Shown here: positions 1 to 11,836 of the stretch, one piece after another
How the letters are laid out: the number at the start of each line of letters is the position of its first letter
How positions within the stretch are numbered: the stretch's first letter is position 1
DNA from: Luzula sylvatica
Taxonomy: Eukaryota; Streptophyta; Magnoliopsida; Poales; Juncaceae
Length of the DNA stretch: 64,000 bases
Direction: 5' to 3'
Assembly (NCBI GenBank): GCA_946800325.1
Contig: OX326959.1
Coordinates: forward strand, 43,399,566-43,463,565
Notes under the pieces: model-generated
Database searches by the model: none
What the model saw: the letters and a program-made list of their open reading frames with translations, nothing else
Told to the model about the DNA's origin: nothing
Made by a program: the position numbers and the translations under genes

Positions 1-3000
1 TCGTAAATATCTTCAATATCAATCACATGAACTACTATACATCTACTCTAGAAACCGATAATTAGAATCCTTGATATCATTTACATATTTTACTACAATC
101 CAGGTACAAGAATCTCTTAACCTAGGATAACCAAGAAAGTGATTTCTTCCTTATTTTACTCTTTATGCTAATTTTATAAGTATCCACACTTCATTTATCT
201 CATCCCTCTCTCCCATTAATTCAATATTTGAGCTTTCTTGAGCGAAAAACTCCTGGCAATTACATTTGAGCTTGATTTCAATATCATTAGTTAACCCCAT
301 TTGTACTCCTATAATCAACAAACGAATTTAACTCGTGTGACCGATTGTTAGGTTAGCTCGAGCATAGTAGTTTGTAATAGACAAGCAATATTTTGTAAAT
401 CACGTCCATTATGAATATAACATTATAAATCGATATCGGCAACATTGTAACTCTTCAATTAGGAAATTGAATAGTATCTAAAAGGCGCAAGTTCGTTGTG
501 TGAAATTCCTGAGACGTGAATACTTGTGAAAGTCGAATCAGTCAACTAGCACGTAAAAAAATAGTTAAAGTAAGCAATGATCTACCGAACTCCTTAAACA
601 TATCCCGTATCGATATTGTTTGTACTATATTGTTTTTCTTTGTCTTAATTATTATTCTGCACTTTAAATTAGATTGTTAATGAACATAATTCCCTATTAT
701 AATTGAATTAGATATTTAAGATAAAAGTTTGAATTACTTTAGCTTAAGTCATATAATTACTATTCACCCTCATTTAAGTGATCAGAGAGCAACAGTCTGG
801 ACTGAACGGAAAATCATTGATGATAATTAGTTAGTCCCTTAAATTGTAATGGTCAATATCAAGGTTTTAAATTGCGTTATAACGGGTTTATAGCGTTTGG
901 ACCGTAGCTTACACGTGATTATTGCTATTGAACGTTGTAGTGATGATATAATACCGTTATTTAGTATATTGCATTTTAGTTGTCAATTCAGCTATAGCAA
1001 CGCTATTGCGGTTCTATTTAAATCCATGGTCCATATATATACGAGTAGGATGTTATAATTAGTGGTCCGATATAACCTGCAGTGTGGTTCTATTATTACT
1101 GATAAAACATTGATGATATGTCACCGAGTGCTCTGGCTCTCTTTCATAATATAATTCGTCTAGAAACATATCTGAATCCTTGATACTAACCAATGAGAAA
1201 AAATGTTTCATGACATGACAAATTTCTAATGGGTGGTTCAGGGTGCACCTAATGTATAGAGTTCTCTCTCTGAGAGAACAAGTAGTACAGTGGCCACCGG
1301 CCAACAGCTCAGATTTGTACCACACAAGCCAATCAGCAAAAACTGGTGAAAGTTCTGGGTACTTTTTGCTATTTAACTCTTCAGTACATAGTTTTACAAA
1401 TAAAACCACAGAATATTGCACAGAAAAGATCCCATATTCTACTGTATTATAAGATTAATGAGTAATTTAATATTTACTATTGAGGAATGTCTGCAGGCCG
1501 TGTCCTGTTATTTTGGAGGTCATGACAAATAACATCACGTGATTTCGAAAAATAAATAAAAAAGACAAATATATACTAAATCATGTTACAAATTGTGAAG
1601 ATTAAAATGTTAAAATAATAACAAAATTCTACTTGATTTTTATAAATACGACACATATACACAATACCAATAAATCAACCACAAGTCCAACAAATTCGGA
1701 TAATTACCCACTAATTCTGCAATCAAACACATTTAAATTTTATTTTAGACATCTCATCAAACACCTTAGACATAATTATAGAAAATATTTCTCTCTACGC
1801 ATAAACATCTCATAAATTGGAGGCATTAAATTGCACTACATCATTGGTATACCCGTAAAAATCAATTGCTCAACATAAAAATCTCCCATAATCATGTTTA
1901 CATTTTATCTTAAACATTTCATCGAATACCTTGATCACAACATGTAAGACATATTTCTCTGTAAATAAACTTCTCATAAAAATAGATGCTTTGCACTATA
2001 TCATTGTAATAGCATATGGAAACTCATTTTTGGAAACATAAATTCATAATAATTATGTTTGTATTTTATGTTAGACATTTCATCGAACACCTTGAGCACG
2101 ATCCGTAATTTCTTTTCTCAACACATAAACATTCTGAATACAATTGAGGCCTCACATTTTTGGAGGCCTGCTGTGGCGCCGGCCAATGGCCAGGGCCGGC
2201 CCTGAATGTCTGGTCTAAGTTTCTAAGTTCTAACACATAATCAGGGGTAGATTTTTATAGGGACAGCAGGACCTTGGTCCCTCCAAGATTTTCGTCGAAC
2301 AATATATATAACTAGTGATTAAGTATATTTTACCAGTGTATCAATGTAAATTCTGCTGTTTGGCTCCCCCAAATTTTTTTATAATGTAATTTCAGTAATC
2401 GGTGTTTATTTGCCCCCTCTCTCTCCAAAAAAAATAGCCGTCAAGGTTTGTCACTTCATAGAATGCTTAGTCTATATTGAAAGCAATGTTTTTTAAAACA
2501 AGCAAACAAACAAAAAAATTGTTGCGAATTATCATTAAAGAAAAGAGGTCATATACTATGTAAAATGAATTAATGATTAATTAGTAATTCAAATAATATC
2601 AAATGAACACCAAATTTATATGTAAAATGAATTAATGATTAATTAAAATATATTTTTTTAACGATACGTTGAAATTAACGGTTAATTCGTTTTTGTGTGT
2701 TTAATTGAATTGCTAATTACCTTACTAATCTTCTTTGAAATACGTATAGAAAATTGGAGAGAGGAGTCGTGGGACAAAGTAAAATTTCCCTAAAGAAAAA
2801 TAACATCACATTTCTCATTTTAAATTTAAAAAAAAATAAAAATAAATAATTGACCTAAGACCATAAAAAAGCGAAGAAAAAATTCTGAACTTAGAATTAA
2901 CTAAGTATAATCTTATTTAGTCGTTACTATTTCGGCCAACTATGTCATCATTGATGACTGTCATTTTCCTATACAACACCGTTAGCCGTCATTTGCCGTT

Positions 3001-3580
3001 GTCGTCATCAATAATCCTAATCCAATTTGCATATTCATGTTCGAGACTTTATCTCTATGTAAAGTCACGGTGATCATCGATCCATCGTCATCAATATGGA
3101 GGAGGAGGGGAGTACATGTACCGGGCATATTTCGAATCCTTCACTGCCGTGCATATCTGTCTTCGTTGGTCGCCTTGAAGATCTGTCATGGTCTTCGCTG
3201 CCGTTCGAGCTTGAAGGCGAGTCTGTCAATGTTGTGACCGTCACTGATATGGCCATCGTAACTGGGGCCGAATTCTTCTTGTTGCCGTCGTGGCCTTCGA
3301 TTCGATGTGGTTTCATCTCGTACTCTACCGTTCGAGCTGGAAGACGAGATTGGAAGGTGGAGTTGGGGGAGGTCGGAGCTCGCTGAGGGGCGGTAATTAC
3401 TTTTAATGCTATTTACATAAATATTAGCAATCAGACAAATCCAGAGTAAAAAAACCTAATATTCCAAACCACTTTTCCATATTAATATATACCTTGTTTT
3501 GAATAATTTGTTGTGCACTTGTAACTTGTCATTGATATTGAAGTCATCAAACACACGAAAAATACTGGAGAATTATAAAG
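1..3580. other. AT-rich intergenic DNA, no gene recognised
   Basis: No open frame here resembles a known family and no splice-linked exons were found. Short transposon-end motifs occur, such as a GGCCGTGTCCTG-type end near 1497 and CAGGGCCGGCCCTGA near 2194, both typical of decayed hAT-like or related elements. A direct repeat of about 25 bp (TATGTAAAATGAATTAATGA type) occurs near 2558 and 2622. The overlapping open frames at 3037-3386 on both strands look like chance in a locally GC-richer patch. Confidence 0.5.
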
Positions 3581-3589
3581 AGGTAATAT

Positions 3590-3835
3590 ACGGTGCCCCT
3601 CAAATTTCTCTCACTATCTATCTCTATATCATCAATTAACAATTAATTCACATGATAATTAACAAAAATATATTTCATTAACGATTAATTGATATATAAT
3701 TAAAATACATATGAGTTAACAATTCTTAATCAATATCAATTAATAGTTAATATAATATATTTTTGTTAATTATCATGTGAATTAATTATTAATTGATGAT
3801 ATAGATGATGTTGGAAGAATTTGAGGAACATGGTA
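3590..3835. mobile_element. MITE-like hairpin element
   Basis: The ends form a long inverted repeat. An inner 52-bp block near 3630-3680 pairs with 3750-3805 with one mismatch seen by eye. The outer ends (CCCCTCAAATTTCT at the left, AGAATTTGAGGAACATGG at the right) also pair imperfectly. Size, AT-richness and lack of coding potential fit a non-autonomous MITE. A TA or TATA flank is possible, but the superfamily is not assigned. Confidence 0.6.
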
Positions 3836-4231
3836 TAATTATCCAATTATAAACATGAAAAATAGAGACACGTCTAGTTTTGTCCTCAATTTATCCCTGA
3901 GAAAAACGAAATAAACATGTAAATAAAATAGCGATTTGCATGTTAATTGCCGGACAGACTAATAGGTGCCAAAATTGAAGTGTGCAAGTGCGTGCACTCA
4001 GTAAAATGTTCCCATCATTCAATCCTCTTTCTAGCTTGTACCGGTCAATCAATAGATAGACCACATTTTACCTTCCCCCATTGTTATTTTTCATTGGTCG
4101 ATCCATCATGGGCCAATATCACCTTGCAAAAATCCGTATTAAAGATGGAAAATGACCGAAATTTACGGCCCAGAAAAAGCAAATGCTGCCCCCATAATCT
4201 TTGTCTCGTGTAAACTATCTATCGTGTTATA

Positions 4232-5149
4232 TAGGGATGTCAATGGGTCGGGCAAAACCCGAAACCCGCGGGTATCCGACCCGAACGGGGCGGGTATTAC
4301 CCGAAAAAAATACCCGCGGGTCGGGTATTACCCGAAAACAAAATATCCGATTCGGGTTCGGGTCGGGTTCGGGCGGAGTACTACCCGCCCCGCGGGTAAT
4401 CCGAACCCGTACCCGAAAATTACCCGAACTCTTATTACTCTCAGGACTTATACAGCAGCCGCCAGAGACTCAGAGAGAGAGAAATCTAAACTTCAAAACT
4501 TCAACCCACGCTCAGAGTCAGGCTCACGCTCACGCTCAGGCGATCGGCTCAGTTACGCTCCTGCTTCAACCCACGCCCGTCGCCCGTCGCCCCTGCCCAG
4601 GCCCGCGCCCTCTCTCTGCTTCAGACGCCCCCCTAGTTGTTTTCATGGCAACGACTCTTTTCCTCTCTTCTCTCATGGCGTCGATTCTGCAGCGGGAAGA
4701 CGTCCAAGCAAGAGCTTTATCTTCATCTTCATCATGGATTCATGAGGAGTTACAGATCTATGTAAACTCCCAGCGGAAGTAGGCTGATTTGGCGCTGATT
4801 TTTGGGAATTAGAGCTTTATCTTCATCTTCATCTTCATCATGGCGTCAAATTTGCTGCTGATTTTTGGGAATTAGGGCTGATTTTGGCCGAATTGGGACT
4901 GATTTGGCGCTGATTTTAAACGAAGTTTGAATTGGGACTGATTTGGTGTCGAATTTGCTCAACAAGAAAAAAATTATATATTCGGGTAACGGGTAATACC
5001 CGCGGGTATGAATTTACCCGCGGGTTCGGGTTCGGGTATGAAATTTTATCCGCGGGTATTTTGGGTTCGGGTTCGGATAATACCCGAAAATTCGGGTTCG
5101 GGTATGGGGAAGGCTTACCCGAACCCGACCCGCCCCGTTGACATCCCTA
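4232..5149. mobile_element. hAT-like non-autonomous element with TAGGGATGTCAA ends
   Basis: The element starts TAGGGATGTCAATGGG and ends CCGTTGACATCCCTA, a good terminal inverted repeat. Inside both ends are about 150 bp of degenerate CGGGTAATACCCG repeats that can fold back. The middle (about 4450-4960) has CT-rich, leader-like sequence with repeated CTTCATCTTCATC runs, which may be captured host 5' UTR. The 8-bp flanks (GTGTTATA and GTTGAGTA) agree only partly, so the insertion is old or the ends are slightly misplaced. Long open frames across it are a by-product of its GC-rich repeats. Confidence 0.65.
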
Positions 5150-5957
5150 GTTGAGTATGATGTAACATCATAAAAATTAATTTAAAAAAAACATAATTTA
5201 ATATTTTAATTTATATTTTGATTATTTTAGTTTATGATTGGATATTCAATTAAGATTGTTGGACCATTATTTCAACGTTGGATTTATATGTAAAATATTT
5301 ATGTGTTGTAATATTGTCATTTATATATTTATAATAAATTGATCAAGTGTAGTTGATAAAATTAAAATATTAATGTGTTAATTAGGGTGTGAGCCTTTGA
5401 TGCGTGATATATTTTTTTTGGTGATATGATTCTATTTTTAATGGGGCTGAATTAAAAAATCCACATTAGCAGGCCCAAAAGATATATATTTTGAGAAAAG
5501 ATGTCTTGTGGGTATAAAAACAATTTGGTCCCAAATACATATGATATGTTTTCATTCTTGAATATGGCCTATTAAGATGAAAGAGAGAGTTTCATTAGAG
5601 AAAATCAAAAGAATTTTAAATTGGACATCATAAAATACTTGAAATTCATTATTTTCAACTATGGTTTTATGAACGCAAATACGGTGATGGCGTTGCATCA
5701 ATTCGGGACGGATTCCATACGCTTCCGCATACGCTTTAGAATACATTTTTTATTTAAGATTATTCGGTAGAATTCACATAGTTATTACGGTCCGTTTTAC
5801 GAAAAATCACAACAGTACCGAATCATGCTGTCCCTACAAAAATATCAAATCATGAATTAAAATATTCATTTTTTAAATGTTGAATCATATTCACATCATC
5901 AAGTTTTCATGGGCAGTGGGATATGTCCAACATTTTTTTATGGGTAATTTTACTTGA

Positions 5958-6218
5958 CCCCTCAAACCCACTTTGGCCTTGCCGATATGGGTTTGAGGAG
6001 AATTCCCATCTCCAATTTGCACCTCCAAAAATCAATTGATGGTTAATTGAAATTTGAATTAACGATTAATTCAAAGTTCATTATCGGTTAATACAATTGT
6101 ACTATTTATTAACAAAAAATTAATAATTTTAATTAACAGTTAATAGAATCTTGGGTACACGAATTGGGGACACGAATCAGTCCCCCCCATATCGGCACAC
6201 CGTGGTGGGTTTGGAGGG
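5958..6218. mobile_element. MITE with about 37-bp terminal inverted repeats
   Basis: The left end CCCTCAAACCCAC and a nearby GCCGATATGGG pair with the right end CATATCGGCACACC and GTGGGTTTGGAGGG. The body is AT-rich with AATTAACGATTAATT-type palindromes like those in the hairpin at 3.6 kb, so the two may be related. No coding potential was seen. Confidence 0.55.
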
Positions 6219-7826
6219 TAGGATAAATGGCCTCTTTTTTTATTATAAATGTAGCGAGATTTAATTAACTAGCCAATCTCTTAAGCAGGTATTTAAATAC
6301 GATTAGTTACAAAAAAAAATAAGGACTGAAAAGATCATAGTTTCTCTAGATTTGTCCCCACAAATAATTAATTGTACGGAGTTTCATTTCCTCCTCATAA
6401 GTCATAACCCACCACTAACTCTCGCTCTCTCTCGCTCTCCACCTTTCTTCTCCATGTTTACTTTTTCCTCCATGTTTACACCATGCTAATGTTCTTTGGT
6501 TCAAAACTTCAAGCACTTTTAGTCTCATCGATCCGGAACTCCAAACTTAGGTATGTGGTTATTGAAAAAGAAAAGAAGAGTGAGGGTTTTGGAAATAACA
6601 GTCGTTGTTTGCGAGTGTGGCATCATCAAGATTCACAACAAACAGATCCAATGGGCAGCATCGAATCGAATCGCGAAGGAGATTAGAGAATCTTGATAGT
6701 GCTTGAGAATCTTGATGATGCTGCATCGGCAATAAATGATTTGCTCGTATATGGATCGACGAAAAGAATCAAAGATTTTATATTTGGTCTCGGAGGTATG
6801 AATTTCTTCTTTAGTTATTTGGTTTGGATTTCTCATACGATTTCATCTTTGGGCGTTTATATGTTTTCAAAATCATTTTTCTTTGTTCTTTTGAGACTGC
6901 AGTTAATGCACATTATCTTAAAAAAACCTAAGAACTTTCCAAAATTGGACATTTTAGTATTTGAATTAGGCATGTATGTTTTTCCTTGACTTGATTATGC
7001 AAAAGCAATATGTTAGCATTTATGATCCCTAAAATTAGAGAAAACAGATAGTGCAAATTTCAGGGTGTTCCTTCTTTTTGTTTATTTGGGTGCCGTTAGG
7101 GCGGTACCGGTACCGGTATGCAGTTCGATACTGTCAAACTACTAAACGAATCATATCATATTTGTATATAAATCAGAAGCATACACAACTTCATGTTTGT
7201 GTATCGGTTGTAAAATGAGATTTTTGAATTTCATGAATTCGAGAAATAAAAGAATTTATTTTCATTTTCTTCCTCTTTCTGATATATCTCTATTTGGTGC
7301 GATAGTAAGAGAATGCCGGCTCATTAACGCGATTCTCGCCGATCTTCAGTGGTCAATGTTATCCATTGATCGTTAACGTCTTTTTACGGTATCTTTATAT
7401 ACTTTTTTTTTTATTTCTTTTATTTGAACTGATATAATCTGTAAACCCTCTTTTCACTCCTATATAATTTTCATTTACTATATACTCTTTTTATAGTAGT
7501 TATTATTTGGCCTCTTACATAATTTTTCTACCCTTTATATAAACTATTACAATAATTGTTTAATAAATATACAATAACAAAAATAGTATACGAAAATACA
7601 AATACAGTATGTATAAATAATTTATTCGAGTGCAAATGAGTATATAGGTCATAGGTGTGCAAAGGAGAATTAAGATATAAAAGAAGTTTATAACAAACAT
7701 ATTGGTGACATTCTTTTTGGAAATAGATATATTATTTTCTACATTCATATATATATATATATATTTAGAAAAATTAGCTCCGTTGGCCGGCGTTGGCCAT
7801 ACAAGGGTGTTGGTCATTGAGCCTAG

Positions 7827-7829
<3 letters not shown>
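6219..7829. other. Intergenic, nothing recognised
   Basis: A CT-rich leader-like stretch (6420-6475) is followed by short open frames at 6483-6989 that match no family I know. Nothing supports a gene beyond the compositional change. A short GGTACCGGTACCGGTATG motif near 7104 is probably a decayed repeat. Confidence 0.35.

Positions 7830-7882
<53 letters not shown>
7830..7882. repeat. (AT)n microsatellite
   Basis: About 26 uninterrupted AT dinucleotides. A shorter AT run lies at 7747-7763. Open frames reading isoleucine-tyrosine repeats here are artefacts. Confidence 0.95.
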
Positions 7883-7885
<3 letters not shown>

Positions 7886-9048
7886 CTATAAACTATTGTA
7901 ACTTAATCATAAAATGATTTAAGTTTGGGGATATAGTATTAATAACAGATACATTGAACTATTTAAGCAACTATTGTTTATCTTATAGTTAATTGAGGTG
8001 ATATTTATTAATTATTTTCTCTATTTTGTTTTGTGATGTTACAATTTCACGTACTTTGAATTCCTTGAACACATCCCCAAACATTAAGTTAAGATAAGAG
8101 ATACAATTAATACATAGAAGTAACAATGATGAATTTTAGTTGAGCTAACTTACATATATATCTTTGATTTTACAAAAATATTTTGATATTTGAGCTAATT
8201 ATTTCCGAGCGATTTATAATTTCTTTTATGACTTAAAAAGTTTTTTTAATCTATCACTCAGATTCGTATTTTTACATGTAAAACTGTAATACCGCTCCGA
8301 AAACGTGAAATGTCACGAACACCACTACAAAACATACAAGAAGTATCCTTTTTTCTTCAAATATATTTAATGTAAATAATGATTTTAAGAAAGGCCCCAT
8401 CAATATTAAAAAAAAAAAATTAAATGATAATTATTAGTTATGTAATAATTCGGATTATGTTTTGTATTAGTTTCGTATTTGAGAAATTTTTGTGGTTAAA
8501 TTAATACAATATTAATATTTAATTATTCTAGTTAGTTGTTCTGTACTCATAATTATCGGTTATGATAGTAGAAACAATAGATGTCAAAATAGAATTAACT
8601 TTGAAACACTTCATGAAACAACAGTCAACAACTAAATATTTAAATAAATTGGGAAAATATATTTGGCTCCCAAACTCATCCCAAGACCTTTGATGAGGTG
8701 GCAAAAAATAATTATGTGGATTGATTAGTTTTTTTAATTGACTCAATTAATTGTTAATTGACATTTCAATTGGCACGTCAATAAATTGTATTAGTACATA
8801 TTAATTGACGTGTCAATTCAATTAAACGATCAATTAAATCATTAATCGAATGGGGGGCTAATCAACCCAGTTAATCATCATTTATCACCTCATCAAAACT
8901 ACTTTTTGGTGTTATGAGGGATGAATATGTAACCCCATTTAAATTAGAGGCATACGTGATATTTTTTATGTTATGTAGGCGTAATTTATTTGATATATAT
9001 TCGAAATAAAAAATAGCAAAATACCATAAAAGACGAAAACGCCAATAG
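7883..9048. other. Intergenic, nothing recognised
   Basis: AT-rich sequence. A weak inverted repeat near 8755-8830 (AATTGACATTTCAATTGGCACGTC against GACGTGTCAATTCAATT) may be another eroded MITE. No gene is supported. The 192-codon minus-strand frame at 8871-9449 runs through the SINE-like sequence and has no recognisable domain. Confidence 0.35.
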
Positions 9049-9195
9049 ACTCTAGCCCGGTTGGTTGGGTGTGAGACACAAAAATTCATATGTTGTGAAA
9101 GATTGTGGATCCAAGTCTCATTGACACTAATTGATGGAGGACTACCGAACCTTCTCCATTTACTCTTTCTTTCTTTTCTTTTTTCTTTTTTATAA
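9049..9195 (+). mobile_element. tRNA-derived SINE-like element
   Basis: A promoter-like head carries a box A resemblance (TAGCCCGGTTGGTTGGGTG) and, about 55 bp on, a box B resemblance (GGATCCAAGTCTC). It ends in a pyrimidine and T-rich tail, as plant SINEs often do. A diverged sequence with the same spacing (GAGTGTTTGACAC then AAATTCAAATCTCG) lies near 56.96-57.01 kb. Target duplications are not clear. Confidence 0.5.
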
Positions 9196-10235
9196 AAGGT
9201 GAAAATATATACATTATAAACTTGATGCCACAAATGATTGTTTATCTCACTGAACCCTTCAACTTCAAAACCATAACAAATTGGAAATGAAGAACCCAAT
9301 ACATCTCCGATGAACACTCTTTTCACAATCTTTTTTCTCGGGTGTCGTAATTTCTCGTATAACTTCGTTTCGTTTAGAGAACAGCAATCAATGCAAGTCA
9401 AAATCGAGCCACTCCAACCGGAATCATGTAGGACCAGGTCAGTCACCATCGACCCTGACTAGAGTCGGCTGATTTCCGCTCCGAGTTACCAATCACGTAA
9501 ACTATGATGCAATTTATATATTATATATTATTCTATTTTTGCAATAATTATTGATTTTCTCTGGTGTTTTATTCTGAGATAATCCACAAAAAATGAACAA
9601 AATAAATCATTGAATAAACATATAAGTTTGATCATACAATCAAACGTTAGAATTCAATAAGTTGGCAAAAGAAACTCTGTTTCTTTAATCTATGTTTCCG
9701 TTTTCCAATGCTAATTTCCAGTAATTATCTTTAACCATAAATTCTATGTTCTTTGTCTTATTATATAGTGATTTTTGGATCATAAACATTGTTCTATATG
9801 TTCACGGGATTATGATGTTATTCACACACAAAGTGTGCGAAAACAAATATGTAACTTGAAAAGTGTCTTCCAAAATGCTAAGTTGTATCTGATTTTATCA
9901 TCACACAATACCATTCTTTAGGCCCATGTTTTTAAGGCCTTTTGAGCTCAATTTTTACATGTGAAACCAAACTTAAATAAACCCTATTATATAACAAAAT
10001 TAATAATTTTGTACAATAATCCAAATATGCTGGGTTTCTTTGAAAATGTATCCTAGATTTAATAGTTTGTGGGGCCTTCATGTCAATTTCACACAGAATT
10101 TTGGAAGTAAAGTTGAGAGCTTTGAAGTCGCCGAGTTCCTCGCCGCCCTATCCGCGCCCGTTACGCCGTTTTTCTAGCCGTAACCCTCTCTCTCTGTCTC
10201 TCTCTCGCTCTTTTGCTCTTGTTCCTGAAGGACCA
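9196..10235. other. Intergenic and upstream region of the adenylate kinase 6 gene
   Basis: No gene was seen. The last 150 bp become CT-rich, as expected of a plant 5' UTR. An upstream in-frame ATG at 10080 would add 52 residues to the kinase. Confidence 0.4.
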
Positions 10236-11060
<825 letters not shown>

Positions 11061-11836
11061 ATTTAGGGTTTTGGGTTTGTGATTCTTGTTATTTATTTAT
11101 GTTTTTTTGTTATTTGTTCTGAGTATTTAGTACACAATAATTGTCGAGGGCCCACAATTTTTATTCATGCTGAACAATGCAATTCAAATTAGTTTCGATT
11201 AGGAGACCGATGTTAAGTTAATTTATTGATGATTTTGTATTGAATAATGTTTTTAATTCGATTTCAATTTGGAGACAATGATAAGTTTGCATATATTCTT
11301 TTTCAGCAAAACTACTTTGATAGTCTCTACTTTTAAGGTTAATTTAAGCTTCACATACATTATGTGGTTATAATAATCTATGAAGCCACTAATAAGACTG
11401 GAATTAGAAGGTAAGAAATAGTGCATAACCCCTAATCTCCCCCAAACAAAGAATCATTCTTTGTTATGTGTTTCCTCTGGCTATCCATGTATCGAGTGTA
11501 TGGACTTTACTGCATGACCCGATACACGAAAGTTACACGGAAAGAATCACTGAATCAGGAGAATATATAAATCAACCCTTAACCGACACAACTTGTAGGA
11601 AAGTGGCCTTTCAACTTATTCCTCTCACCTCATTCTAAGTTTAATTCTCTTTCTTTTCTTTGATTCAAAGCTTTCATGAGTTACCAAATATCACTTGTAC
11701 CAACCTTTTCTTCTCTTTGCATCCAACTTCTAGTATTGTATTGTACCTCTTTTATAAGTAAAGAACCTGTTCTTGGTTACTAGATTATTTTCGGGTATAA
11801 ACTCCAAGATAAGCTCTCTTCATATGTATGTAAATA
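11061..11836. other. Intergenic between the kinase and DUF547 genes
   Basis: Holds the likely 3' UTR of the kinase gene and the promoter and leader of the DUF547 gene. No separate feature was recognised. Confidence 0.4.

Noticed and set aside
3037..3386. Overlapping plus- and minus-strand frames in a GC-richer patch
   Set aside because: No family resemblance, no splice-linked continuation, and both strands are equally open.
4152..4782. Open frames of about 195 codons on the plus strand
   Set aside because: They run through the GGGTATTACCCG repeats and CT-rich body of an hAT-like element; composition explains the lack of stops and no domain is visible.
8871..9449. 192-codon minus-strand frame
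   Set aside because: No recognisable domain, crosses the SINE-like element and its T-rich tail, and has no upstream promoter or homologous pieces that I could see.
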